From Mycolicibacterium cosmeticum (GTDB taxonomy: Bacteria; Actinomycetota; Actinomycetes; Mycobacteriales; Mycobacteriaceae), in assembly GCF_000613185.1 (NCBI RefSeq), contig NZ_CCBB010000001.1:2232001-2296000 (forward strand): a stretch of DNA of 64,000 nucleotides, in the 5' to 3' direction. The notes under the pieces were generated by a model. The model ran no database searches and was not told the origin of the DNA. It worked only from the letters and a program-made list of their open reading frames with translations. Below, piece after piece: positions 25,686 through 33,777 of this stretch. The position numbers were made by a program, and so were the translations under genes. The number at the start of each line of letters is the position of its first letter. The first letter of the stretch is position 1.

Positions 25686-26486
25686 GTGAGTGAGACCGAG
25701 AAGGGCCCCGACGCCCTCATTGAGCAGCGCGGACACACTCTGATCGTGACGCTCAACCGCCCGGAGGCGCGTAACGCCCTTTCCGGCGAGATGCTCTCGA
25801 TCATGGTCGAGGCCTGGGACCGCGTCGACGACGATCCGGAGATTCGCACCTGCATCCTGACCGGCGCCGGCGGCTACTTCTGCGCCGGCATGGACCTCAA
25901 GGGCGCCACCAAGAAGCCGCCGGGCGACTCGTTCAAGGACGGCAGCTACGACCCGTCCCGCATCGACGGCCTACTCAAGGGCCGCCGGCTGACCAAACCG
26001 CTGATCGCCGCCGTCGAGGGCCCGGCCATCGCGGGCGGTACCGAGATCCTGCAGGGCACCGATATCCGGGTGGCCGGCGAGAGCGCCAAATTCGGCATCT
26101 CCGAGGCCAAGTGGAGCCTGTACCCGATGGGCGGCTCGGCGGTGCGCCTGGTGCGCCAGATCCCGTACACGATCGCCTGCGACATGCTGCTGACCGGACG
26201 GCACATCACCGCGCAGCAGGCGCTGGATTACGGATTGATCGGCTATGTGGTGCCCGACGGCACCGCGCTGGACAAGGCCCTGGAGATCGCCGAGGTGATC
26301 AACAACAACGGGCCGTTGGCGGTGCAGGCCATCCTCAAGACCATCCGCGAGACCGAGGGCATGCACGAACTGGACGCGTTCAAGCCCGATACCGCCAACG
26401 GCATCCCGGTGTTCCTGTCCGAGGACGCCAAGGAAGGGCCGCTGGCGTTCAAGGAGAAGCGGGCGCCCCAGTTCAAGATGAGGTAG
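25686..26486 (+). CDS. echA19: Steroid enoyl-CoA hydratase EchA19
   Basis: 266 residues, crotonase fold. Oxyanion-hole segments [10 protein letters not shown] and [12 protein letters not shown] are present, followed by the [21 protein letters not shown] substrate region. EchA19 hydrates the steroid side-chain enoyl-CoA in the first beta-oxidation cycle (established). GTG start at 25686. The last 14 bases overlap the convergent azoreductase gene. Confidence 0.93.
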   Translation: MSETEKGPDALIEQRGHTLIVTLNRPEARNALSGEMLSIMVEAWDRVDDDPEIRTCILTGAGGYFCAGMDLKGATKKPPGDSFKDGSYDPSRIDGLLKGRRLTKPLIAAVEGPAIAGGTEILQGTDIRVAGESAKFGISEAKWSLYPMGGSAVRLVRQIPYTIACDMLLTGRHITAQQALDYGLIGYVVPDGTALDKALEIAEVINNNGPLAVQAILKTIRETEGMHELDAFKPDTANGIPVFLSEDAKEGPLAFKEKRAPQFKMR

Positions 26487-27078
26487 GGCTCAACCCCGCC
26501 GACGCCCAGAGCGCATCAATCTGCGCCTCCCCCTCGGCAAGACTCTGCGCGGCAAGGGGTTTCAGCTCGGCCATGGCCGGGTTGACGTCGGCCATGGTCA
26601 ACTCGACGACGACGAAACGGGGCTGCAGGCCCGTCAGCGACACCCCGTGCGTCAGCCAGGTCTGGGCGTGGTCCCACCCTTCGCGCGGCGTTCCGGGGCC
26701 ATACCCGCCACCACGCGTCTCGATCGCCAGGAAATCGGTGCCGCCCAGCAGCCCGGCTCCGGTGTCGGCGTCGAAGGACAGGCCGGCCGCCACGATGTGA
26801 TCCACCCATGCCTTCACGGTGCTCGGCGGCCCGAAGTTGTAGAGCGGCAGCCCGAGCACGATCGTGTCGGCGGCGGTGATCTCACCGATCAACGTCGCGC
26901 TCAAGGACGCCGATGTCGCCGGATCCAGGTGCGGTAGCGGATCGGCAACCAGATCCCGATAGGTGACGGTGCCGCCGGGGTGCGCGGCCAACCAGCGTTC
27001 CGCGGCGCGTGCGGTGAGGCGACGGCTCACCGACCGATCGCCCTGCACCGATGAATCGATGTGCAACAGATTCGACAT
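26473..27078 (-). CDS. FMN-dependent NADH:quinone/azo oxidoreductase (AzoR type)
   Basis: 201 residues, flavodoxin-like fold. FMN-binding segments [36 protein letters not shown] and TRGGGYGPG are as in AzoR (AcpD). It reduces quinones and azo compounds with NADH in the cytosol. It is divergent from a MarR regulator with a 31-bp palindromic site between them that touches its leader, so electrophile- or quinone-induced expression is likely. Confidence 0.88.
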   Translation of the reverse strand: MSNLLHIDSSVQGDRSVSRRLTARAAERWLAAHPGGTVTYRDLVADPLPHLDPATSASLSATLIGEITAADTIVLGLPLYNFGPPSTVKAWVDHIVAAGLSFDADTGAGLLGGTDFLAIETRGGGYGPGTPREGWDHAQTWLTHGVSLTGLQPRFVVVELTMADVNPAMAELKPLAAQSLAEGEAQIDALWASAGLSPTSS

Positions 27079-27090
27079 GATCGACTCCCG

Positions 27091-27121
27091 ATAGATAGTT
27101 AGTGGTTCACTAACTATCTAT
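27091..27121. promoter_or_regulatory. MarR operator, perfect 14-3-14 inverted repeat
   Basis: ATAGATAGTTAGTG (27091-27104) and its exact complement CACTAACTATCTAT (27108-27121) flank GTT. It starts 13 bp upstream of the azoreductase ATG and ends 39 bp before the marR GTG. A long AT-rich palindrome between a MarR gene and its divergent target is the usual autoregulatory arrangement. Confidence 0.88.
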
Positions 27122-27160
27122 ACACCATTCCAGGCTTTCGAATTCCCGTAGACTCACGCC

Positions 27161-27640
27161 GTGAGCACGCCGCCGCGCCAGGAGTTGCTGCTCGGCCCCC
27201 TGTTGGACCTGGTCCTACGACGGCTGCGCGGTACCGCGGAGGCCGAGATCGCCAAGGTCGGCCTCCGAACCAGGCACATCATCGCGCTCACGCTGCTCCG
27301 CGATTTCGGCGAGCAGGGCCAGGCGGGGCTCGCCGACTCCCTCGGTATCGATCCGACCAATGTGGTGATCCTGCTCAACGAACTGGAGTCGGCCGGGTTG
27401 GCCGAACGCCGGCGCTCCCCCGAGGACCGCCGCCGGCACACCGTGGTCGTCACCGAAACCGGCGCGGCCCGGCTCGCCGAGGCGGAGAAGGCCCTGGCGA
27501 CCATGGAGCATCACATGTTCGGCGCACTGACCCACGACGAGCTGAGCACCTTGCACGGCCTACTGCAGCGGGCGGCAGAGGTGACGGCAGGCAAACCCGA
27601 GACGCCGCCGGCCGTCAGCTGTACCGGCGAAGACCACTGA
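27161..27640 (+). CDS. MarR-family transcriptional regulator
   Basis: 159 residues with a winged helix-turn-helix (about 40-110): TLLRDFGEQGQAGLADSLGI, DPTNVVILLNELESAGLAERRRSPEDRRRHTVVVTETG. The SPEDRRRHT wing is a family hallmark. Probably represses itself and the divergent azoreductase through the palindrome at 27091. GTG start. Its 3' end overlaps the convergent MFS gene by 26 bases. Confidence 0.9.
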   Translation: MSTPPRQELLLGPLLDLVLRRLRGTAEAEIAKVGLRTRHIIALTLLRDFGEQGQAGLADSLGIDPTNVVILLNELESAGLAERRRSPEDRRRHTVVVTETGAARLAEAEKALATMEHHMFGALTHDELSTLHGLLQRAAEVTAGKPETPPAVSCTGEDH

Positions 27641-29000
27641 CACCGTCTTCGGCGGCTGCCAGGAACGCCTCACCCTGTTCGCGGTCCAGGTAGGTGCTGG
27701 CCTTGTTCTTCAGGAAGAACACGTAGACCAGCAGCGACACCGCGATACACACCGTCACGTAACCGATGAAGAGTGGCACCTGGTCGCGGGCCTTGAGCGC
27801 CTGGTAGATCAGCGGCGCGGTGCCACCGAAGGCCGAATTGGCCAGCGCGTAGCCGACTCCGACGCCGAGGGCCCGGACCCGAGCCGGGAATAGTTCGGAT
27901 TTCACCAGCGCGTTGATCGAGGTGTAGCCGGTGAGGATCACGTAGCCGACGGCCACCAGCAGGAAGGACAGCATCGGTGAATGTGTCTGTGGCAGATAGG
28001 TGTACAACACGTAGGTGTAGACGACACCACCGATGCCGAAGAAAAGCAGCAGCGGCTTGCGCCCCACCTTGTCACTGAGCAGCCCGCCGACCGGCTGCAG
28101 CAGCATCAGGAAGATCAGGCCGACGAGGTTGATCCAAGTGGCCGTCATCGCCTCGTTCTTGTAGGTGGCCTTGACGATGGCCGGCGCGTTGACGCTGTAG
28201 GCGTAGAAGGCGACGGTGCCGCCCAGGGTGATCAGGAAGCACAACAGCAGCGGCTTCCAGTAGTCGGTGAGCAGGACCCGGAGGGATCCCGCGGTGTTGT
28301 CCTTGCCTTCCCTGATCGCCGCCAGCTGTTCGGCCGACAGCGATTCGTCCATCGTGCGACGCAGCCAGAACACCACGATGGCGGCCGCGCCGCCGATGGC
28401 AAACCCGATGCGCCAACCGAACTCGTGCACCTGCTCGGTGCTCAGCGTGGTGAGGATGATCAGCAGGGTGAACTGGGCCAGCACGTGACCGCCGACCAGC
28501 GTGACGTATTGGAACGACGAGAAGAAGCCGCGCCGCTCGCGGGTGGCCGCTTCGGACATGTAGGTGGCCGAGGTGCCGTACTCCCCGCCGGTCGCGAAAC
28601 CCTGCACCAGCCGGCAGAGGATCAGGATGATCGGTGCGGCGACCCCGATGCTCTCCCGGCCGGGCACCAGGGCGATCACCAGCGAGCACAACGCCATCAG
28701 CGACACGCTGATGGTCAACGCGGCGCGCCGGCCGCGACGATCGGCGAACCGGCCGAAGAACCAGGAGCCCAGCGGCCTGGTCAGGAAGGTGACGGCGAAG
28801 ATCGCGTAGACGTAGACGGTCGAATTCTGGTCGGCCTCGTCGAAGAACTGCTTCTCGAAGTACGTCGCGAAGACGGTGTAGACGTAGACGTCGTACCACT
28901 CGACGAGGTTGCCCGACGATCCCCTGACGGTGTTCCAGATGGCCCGGCGGGTGTCTGCCCGCGTCTCCGCCCGATCCTTTGATGTCGTCATGGATCCCAT
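27615..29000 (-). CDS. MFS transporter, metabolite:H+ symporter family
   Basis: 461 residues, twelve predicted membrane spans. Family markers GNLVEWYDVYVYTVFATYFE, the loop 2-3 motif GRFADRRGRR, and a second copy LLSDKVGRKPLL after TM7-8 place it with the metabolite:proton symporters (ProP/KgtP/ShiA-like), which move organic acids or osmolytes. The substrate cannot be read from sequence. It lies 86 bp after a MarR gene in the same direction, so the two may form an operon. Start ATG at 29000 or at residue 4. Confidence 0.85.
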   Translation of the reverse strand: MGSMTTSKDRAETRADTRRAIWNTVRGSSGNLVEWYDVYVYTVFATYFEKQFFDEADQNSTVYVYAIFAVTFLTRPLGSWFFGRFADRRGRRAALTISVSLMALCSLVIALVPGRESIGVAAPIILILCRLVQGFATGGEYGTSATYMSEAATRERRGFFSSFQYVTLVGGHVLAQFTLLIILTTLSTEQVHEFGWRIGFAIGGAAAIVVFWLRRTMDESLSAEQLAAIREGKDNTAGSLRVLLTDYWKPLLLCFLITLGGTVAFYAYSVNAPAIVKATYKNEAMTATWINLVGLIFLMLLQPVGGLLSDKVGRKPLLLFFGIGGVVYTYVLYTYLPQTHSPMLSFLLVAVGYVILTGYTSINALVKSELFPARVRALGVGVGYALANSAFGGTAPLIYQALKARDQVPLFIGYVTVCIAVSLLVYVFFLKNKASTYLDREQGEAFLAAAEDGVSGLRRYS

Positions 29001-29086
29001 CTTCAGCTGCCCCGACGGGTCGGGGTGAAGGTCTGCCCGAAACTCTGCCGATTTCTTGCGGGGTTCTTACCCGGCACGCGTGCGGA

Positions 29087-29545
29087 CTAGTCGGATGACG
29101 CCGCCCGGCCGCCGCCCAGGATCGCCATGATGTCGACGAGGTCGGCCCAGCGGGAGCGCGGGAGGACGGCGAACAATTCCTCCGCGGCCGCCCGGTAGGC
29201 CTGTTGCCACAGTTCGGCTTGCCGCACACCCTTGGGTGTGGCGACCATCTTGGTCACCCGCCGATCCGACGAGTCCTCGGACCGGGCCACCAGGCCATCC
29301 CGCACCAGCGCATCGAGCAGCGTGGAGGCGGTGCCCTGTGCGATGCCGACGGCGTTGCCGACGTCGGTGACACGCACCGGCCCCGACCGGACCACCTCCG
29401 CCAGCACGCGGGACCGCGGGAACGAAACACCCACCTCGGCGAGGCGTTCATCGAATTCCCTGGCCAGGATCTTGGCCACCCGGCCGAAGGTGTCCGCGAG
29501 CTCGACGGCCGTGGGTTGTTCGCCGTCTGATCGATTCGCCCCCAC
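29087..29545 (-). CDS. MarR-family transcriptional regulator
   Basis: 152 residues. Winged helix region FDERLAEVGVSFPRSRVLAE to LVARSEDSSDRRVTKMVATPKG, with the DSSDRR wing. GTG at 29545 is chosen because GGAGG lies six bases upstream; upstream open frame runs through the repeat-rich promoter and is not credible. Divergent from an epimerase gene with a four-copy iterated motif between them; the MFS gene follows downstream. Confidence 0.85.
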   Translation of the reverse strand: MGANRSDGEQPTAVELADTFGRVAKILAREFDERLAEVGVSFPRSRVLAEVVRSGPVRVTDVGNAVGIAQGTASTLLDALVRDGLVARSEDSSDRRVTKMVATPKGVRQAELWQQAYRAAAEELFAVLPRSRWADLVDIMAILGGGRAASSD

Positions 29546-29603
29546 GCCGCACCTCCGTGACTGTCTTGACAGCAAAGTACATCGATGCCAATCTATTGAT
29601 ATC

Positions 29604-29654
29604 GATGTATCTATGTCGATGTATCTGCTCGGATGTATCTGTGGCGATGCATCG
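29604..29654. repeat. Four direct repeats at a 14-bp period between marR and the epimerase gene
   Basis: GATGTATCT occurs at 29604, 29618 and 29632, and GATGCATCG at 29646, each exactly 14 bp apart. The array fills the AT-rich divergent gap and ends 22 bp before the epimerase ATG. Iterated sites on a fixed period suggest cooperative binding of the adjacent MarR protein or another regulator. Confidence 0.65.
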
Positions 29655-29676
29655 CGATCCGAACGAGGAGTCTTCC

Positions 29677-30717
29677 ATGCGGATTTTCCTGACGGGCGGC
29701 AGTGGCTTCGTCGGCCGACATCTGATCGGCCGACTACGTGCCGATGGCCATACCGTGCTGGCGCTGGCCCGCTCGGCCGCCAGCGCCGCAACCGTGACCG
29801 ATGCCGGAGCCGAAGCGGTGCCCGGTGACCTGACCGAGCTCTCCGACGCAGGTCGCACCCCGCACCCGGCGTGGCTGGACCGGTTGCGCACGGTCGACGC
29901 CGTGGTGCATGCCGCCGCCCGCATGGATTTCTGGGGCCCGGACGCGGGTTTCCGCGCCGACAACCACGAGCCGACCGTCGCCCTGCACGCCGCTGCCGCG
30001 CGAGCGGGTGTGTCGCGATTCGTGCTCATCAGCGCGGCGGGTGTCTCGCTCGGCAGCCAGCGCGCCGCCGTCGTCGACGAGACCACCGACGACGGCACGC
30101 CCAACATCGCCTATTGCCGCGTCAAGCTGGAGACCGAGCGAGCGCTGCGCGGCACCCCCACGCCGGGGATGAGTCTGGTCATCCTTCGCCCGCCGTTCAT
30201 CTGGGGACCGGGCATCGGCACCATCGCCGACGCCGTCGACAGGGCGGCCAGAGGGCAATGGGTGTGGTTGGACAACGGCCGCCACATCATGGACCACGTC
30301 CACGTCGACAATCTCGCCGAGGCCGTCGCCCTGTCGCTCACCCGCGGCCGCGACGGCGCGATCTACTACGTGACCGACGGGCATCCGATGCCGATTCGGG
30401 ACTTCTTCACCGCGCTGATGGCCACCCAGGGCGTCGACGTCTCCGGCGGCCGCAGCATTCCCGTGGCCGTCGCCGCGCCCATCGCGGCCGCGCTGGACGC
30501 CGGCGCCCGACTGCTGCGCAGGCCGACCGCCCCTGCGCTGAACAACTGGCTGATCACCATCATGGGTCGCGACCGCAGCTACGACATCAGCGCCGCCCGC
30601 GCCGACCTCGGCTACCGGCCGCGGGTCGGCTTCGATGCGGGCATGCAGGAGATGGCCCGATCGGCAGCGGCCGGGCCGGCCGCCGAACCTAGCCCAGCAC
30701 CCTCGGCACCGGAGTGA
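29677..30717 (+). CDS. NAD-dependent epimerase/dehydratase, 3-beta-HSD-like
   Basis: 346 residues, extended SDR. GGSGFVG near residues 8-14 binds NAD; YCRVKLETERAL holds the catalytic Tyr and Lys; FIWGPGIGT is the substrate loop. Close to the 3-beta-hydroxysteroid dehydrogenase/isomerase-like extended SDRs, but the substrate is not determined. ATG at 29677 preceded by GAGGAG. Its end overlaps convergent cyp142 by 29 bases. There is no KstR box; control by the divergent MarR is likely. Confidence 0.8.
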   Translation: MRIFLTGGSGFVGRHLIGRLRADGHTVLALARSAASAATVTDAGAEAVPGDLTELSDAGRTPHPAWLDRLRTVDAVVHAAARMDFWGPDAGFRADNHEPTVALHAAAARAGVSRFVLISAAGVSLGSQRAAVVDETTDDGTPNIAYCRVKLETERALRGTPTPGMSLVILRPPFIWGPGIGTIADAVDRAARGQWVWLDNGRHIMDHVHVDNLAEAVALSLTRGRDGAIYYVTDGHPMPIRDFFTALMATQGVDVSGGRSIPVAVAAPIAAALDAGARLLRRPTAPALNNWLITIMGRDRSYDISAARADLGYRPRVGFDAGMQEMARSAAAGPAAEPSPAPSAPE

Positions 30718-31897
30718 ACACCACCGGCATCGCCTCGGGCCCACTGACGAAGTTGGCCGGCCGCAACGGCACCTCGGCGCCGTCGGCCAGCCGCAGGTCG
30801 GGCAGGCGGCGCAGCACCCGCTCGGTCATCAACCGCAGTTCCAGCCGGGCCAGCTGATTACCCAGGCAGAAGTGCGTTCCGAAGCCGAATGCCAAGTGGC
30901 TGTTCGGGTTTCGGTCGATGCGGAACTCGTCGGGGTTCTCGAACACGGATTCGTCGAAGTTGGCCGACTCGAACATCAGCATGATCTTCTCCCCGGCCCG
31001 CAGCCGCGTGCCGTGGAACTCGGTGTCGGCCGTGACGGTGCGGCACATGTTCTTCACCGGCGAAGTCCAGCGCAGCATCTCCTCGATGGCGCCGGGCAGC
31101 AGTTCGGGATCGGCCACCAGCGACTCCCACTGGTCGCGGTGCCGCAACAGCGCTTCGGTGCCGCCGGACAGGGTGTGCCGGGTGGTCTCGTCGCCGCCGA
31201 TGAGGATGAGCAGGGTTTCCATGACGATCTCGTCATCGCTCATCCGCTGCCCGTCCACCTCGGAGTGCACCAGCACGGAGAACAGGTCCTCGGTGGGTTC
31301 GGCCCGCCGCTTGGCGATGACGTCCATGGTGAAGGCGGTATAGGCGGCGAACGTGTCCATCAGCTTCTGCACGGTCAATTCGTCGACGTGCGAGGACAAT
31401 CCGCACACCAGGTCATCCGACCACTGCAGCAGCATGTCGCGTTCTTCGGGCAGCACGCCGAGCATGTCACCGATCACCGCCATCGGCAGCGGGGCGGCGA
31501 TGTCCCGGACGAAGTCCGCCTCACCCCGTTCGCAGACCCCGTCGATCAGGGTGTCGCAGAGCCGCTCGATGGACGGCAGTTTGTCCATCACCCGCTTGCG
31601 GGTGAATCCGGCGTTGACCAGCTTGCGCCGCACCAGGTGTGCGGGGTCGTCCATGTCGATCATGTACGGCATGCCGGGCTGGTCGGGCCGGATCCCGCCC
31701 GCGCTGGAGAACAGTTCGGGATTGCGCTCGGCGTCCAGCACCGCCTGATAGCTGGCGGCCGCGGCTTGACCGTTGCGGTCCCGGAACACCGGTTGATTCG
31801 CCCGCATCCACCGGTAGGCCTCGCGGGCCGCCGGGCCGTCGGCGTAGAAACGGCCGTCGGCGAGGTCGACGTCGGGCTTGGCGAGCACTGTTGTCAC
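30689..31897 (-). CDS. cyp142: Cytochrome P450 Cyp142, cholesterol C26/C27 oxidase
   Basis: 402 residues. I-helix GGDETTRH, ExxR region, and heme loop FGFGTHFCLG with the Cys ligand at residue 344. Cyp142 oxidises the sterol side-chain terminus to the carboxylate, a role shared with Cyp125. GTG start overlaps the stop of the upstream acetoacetate-decarboxylase-like gene by four bases, and GAGGAG precedes it, so both are expressed from the KstR box at 32654. Confidence 0.93.
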   Translation of the reverse strand: MTTVLAKPDVDLADGRFYADGPAAREAYRWMRANQPVFRDRNGQAAAASYQAVLDAERNPELFSSAGGIRPDQPGMPYMIDMDDPAHLVRRKLVNAGFTRKRVMDKLPSIERLCDTLIDGVCERGEADFVRDIAAPLPMAVIGDMLGVLPEERDMLLQWSDDLVCGLSSHVDELTVQKLMDTFAAYTAFTMDVIAKRRAEPTEDLFSVLVHSEVDGQRMSDDEIVMETLLILIGGDETTRHTLSGGTEALLRHRDQWESLVADPELLPGAIEEMLRWTSPVKNMCRTVTADTEFHGTRLRAGEKIMLMFESANFDESVFENPDEFRIDRNPNSHLAFGFGTHFCLGNQLARLELRLMTERVLRRLPDLRLADGAEVPLRPANFVSGPEAMPVVFTPVPRVLG

Positions 31898-32643
31898 GAG
31901 ATCTCCTCGGCGTCACCGAAAGTCATGTCGACGTTCGCCGCCGAACCGGAGAACAGCGCGCGCTTGGGGAAGCCGAGATCGGCGAGTTCGCGGGCATACG
32001 GGTGATCGCCGAGGCGCACCGTGACACCACCCGGCCGATACCGCGCCCCGGTCATCCGCATCTCCCCGGCGGTCTGCCGGGTGACGCCGTCGAGATGGGA
32101 GTACGTGGGATGCACCCGGGCGCCCGAGGTGAACGTCGCCGGCACCGGCAGGCCCGGCCGGAAATCCATGCCGACGGCGTGCCGGCCGTCGATGCTGACG
32201 TCGAAAGAGAAGCGTCGCCCGCCGCGGAAGGTAAAGTCAGCCAACACCTTCGGGTAGCCCCAGATGGACCGGCCGGCCTCCAGCGTGAACGACTGATCGA
32301 CGGGCAGGTGGTGGATGAAGGCACCGGCCGACTGCAGCGCCCGCAGGCCCGTCGCGCGGGAACCCGGTGGATTGACCATCACGTTGGTGCCGTACTCGTG
32401 GTACTGGCCCAGGTCGGTGTCGAGGTAGTGCATCAGCATCAGCACGACGACGGCCTTGTTCGGCCGGTACCGGCAGACCTGCAGACCGCTGTAGTCGATC
32501 ATGCGTTGGGCCGCGTCGGCGTCCACCGAGAACATCGCCATGTGTTGCCGGGCGGTACGCACCCGCACCGGCATGGTCAGCACGGCACCCTGGACTGTGT
32601 GCTGCGACGAGCGCTCGCGCGAGGAATCAGTGGTCCCGGTCAC
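31894..32643 (-). CDS. Acetoacetate decarboxylase-fold protein, Rv3519-like
   Basis: 249 residues, acetoacetate decarboxylase superfamily: NVMVNPPGSRATGLRALQSA, then FTLEAGRSIWGYPKVLADFTF, where GYPK holds the Lys that forms the Schiff base in true decarboxylases. The reaction in the sterol pathway is not established. GTG at 32643 lies 10 bp from a perfect KstR palindrome; it is the first gene of the operon with cyp142. Confidence 0.82.
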   Translation of the reverse strand: MTGTTDSSRERSSQHTVQGAVLTMPVRVRTARQHMAMFSVDADAAQRMIDYSGLQVCRYRPNKAVVVLMLMHYLDTDLGQYHEYGTNVMVNPPGSRATGLRALQSAGAFIHHLPVDQSFTLEAGRSIWGYPKVLADFTFRGGRRFSFDVSIDGRHAVGMDFRPGLPVPATFTSGARVHPTYSHLDGVTRQTAGEMRMTGARYRPGGVTVRLGDHPYARELADLGFPKRALFSGSAANVDMTFGDAEEIS

Positions 32644-32653
32644 ACACCAAATC

Positions 32654-32667
32654 TAGAACGCGTTCTA
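32654..32667. promoter_or_regulatory. KstR box, promoter of the cyp142 operon
   Basis: TAGAACGCGTTCTA, a perfect 14-bp palindrome (CTAGAACGCGTTCTAG when extended). It lies 10 bp from the GTG of the Rv3519-like gene, again suggesting a very short or absent leader. Confidence 0.92.
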
Positions 32668-32686
32668 GACAACTTGCAAGATGTGT

Positions 32687-33718
32687 CTACACCAGGGCAG
32701 CGAGATCCCGGATCTGTTCGACGGACCGCGCGCCCACGACCATCATGGTGACGCCGGCGGCCTCCCAGGCCTTGATCTGTTGCTTGACGTAGTCGAGGTC
32801 GCCCACGATCGCCGAGTCGTCCACGAGTTCGTCGGGGATGATCTTGGCCGCTTCCTCTTTGCGGTCGCTGCGGAACAGTTTGGTGACGTCGTCGACGACC
32901 TCCGCGTAACCCATCCGCCGGTAGACGTCGGCGTGGAAGTTGGTGTCCTCGGCACCCATCCCGCCCATGTACAGCGCCAGGTGCGGCTTCATCAATTCCA
33001 TGATGGCGGGCCGGTCGTCGGTGACCACCACCTGCGCGGTCGCGCAGATCTCGAAGGTTTCCCGGGTGTGCCGCGCCCCCGGACGGGCGAAGCCCTCGTC
33101 CAGCCACTCGTTGTACATCCCCGCGATGCGCGGCGAGTAGAAGATCGGCAGCCAGCCGTCGCAGATCTCGGCGGCCAGCGCCACGTTCTTCGGGCCTTCG
33201 GCGCCCAGCATCACCGGGATGTCCGCGCGCAGCGGGTGGGTGATCGGCTTGAGGTTCTTACCCAGCCCCGAGGTGCCCTCGCCCGTCACGGGCAGCGGGT
33301 AGTGCGGTCCGTCGCTGTGCACCGGGGCCTCGCGGGCCCAGACCTGGCGCAGGATGTCGATGTACTCCCGGGTGCGGGCCAGCGGCTTGGGGAACTTCGC
33401 GCCGTACCAGCCCTCGACGACCTGCGGCCCGGAAACTCCGAGGCCGACGATATGTCTGCCACCGGACAGGTGATCCAGGGTCAGGGCGGCCATCGCCAGC
33501 GCGGTGGGCGTGCGCGCCGACAGCTGCAGCACCGAGGTACCCAGCCGCATCCGGGTGGTCTCGCGGCCCCACCAGGCCAGCGGGGTGTAGGCATCCGACC
33601 CCCAGGCCTCGGCGGTGAAGACGGTGTCGAAGTCGGCTTCTTCGGCTGCCGCGACGAGTTCGGCGTGGTTGGTCGGCGGCTGCGCACCCCAGTAACCAAG
33701 CTGCAAACCCAGTTTCAT
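32687..33718 (-). CDS. F420-dependent LLM-class oxidoreductase, Rv3520c-like
   Basis: 343 residues, luciferase-like monooxygenase barrel. Typical segments: MKLGLQLGYWGAQ, FDTVFTAEAWGSDAYTPLAWWG, LDHLSGGRHIVGLGVSGPQV and DIPVMLGAEGPKNVALAAEI. Deazaflavin F420 is the usual cofactor of mycobacterial members. The substrate is unknown; the KstR box at 33755 upstream and the neighbours point to a sterol intermediate. It lies upstream of the cyp142 operon but is separated from it by a second KstR box. Confidence 0.87.
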   Translation of the reverse strand: MKLGLQLGYWGAQPPTNHAELVAAAEEADFDTVFTAEAWGSDAYTPLAWWGRETTRMRLGTSVLQLSARTPTALAMAALTLDHLSGGRHIVGLGVSGPQVVEGWYGAKFPKPLARTREYIDILRQVWAREAPVHSDGPHYPLPVTGEGTSGLGKNLKPITHPLRADIPVMLGAEGPKNVALAAEICDGWLPIFYSPRIAGMYNEWLDEGFARPGARHTRETFEICATAQVVVTDDRPAIMELMKPHLALYMGGMGAEDTNFHADVYRRMGYAEVVDDVTKLFRSDRKEEAAKIIPDELVDDSAIVGDLDYVKQQIKAWEAAGVTMMVVGARSVEQIRDLAALV

Positions 33719-33754
33719 TTAGCCCACCTTCCGACCCATGGTTGAAACCATTCT

Positions 33755-33768
33755 TAGAACCTGTTCTA
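33755..33768. promoter_or_regulatory. KstR box between the LLM gene and the DUF35-ltp4-ltp3 operon
   Basis: TAGAACCTGTTCTA matches all fixed bases. It ends 9 bp before the GTG of the DUF35 gene and lies 36 bp from the LLM gene start, so it serves both directions. Confidence 0.92.
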
Positions 33769-33777
33769 CTCGATGCC

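Noticed and set aside
33742..33777. Upstream ATG for the DUF35 gene
   Set aside because: It would put the perfect KstR box inside the coding region; GTG at 33778 gives the expected N terminus.
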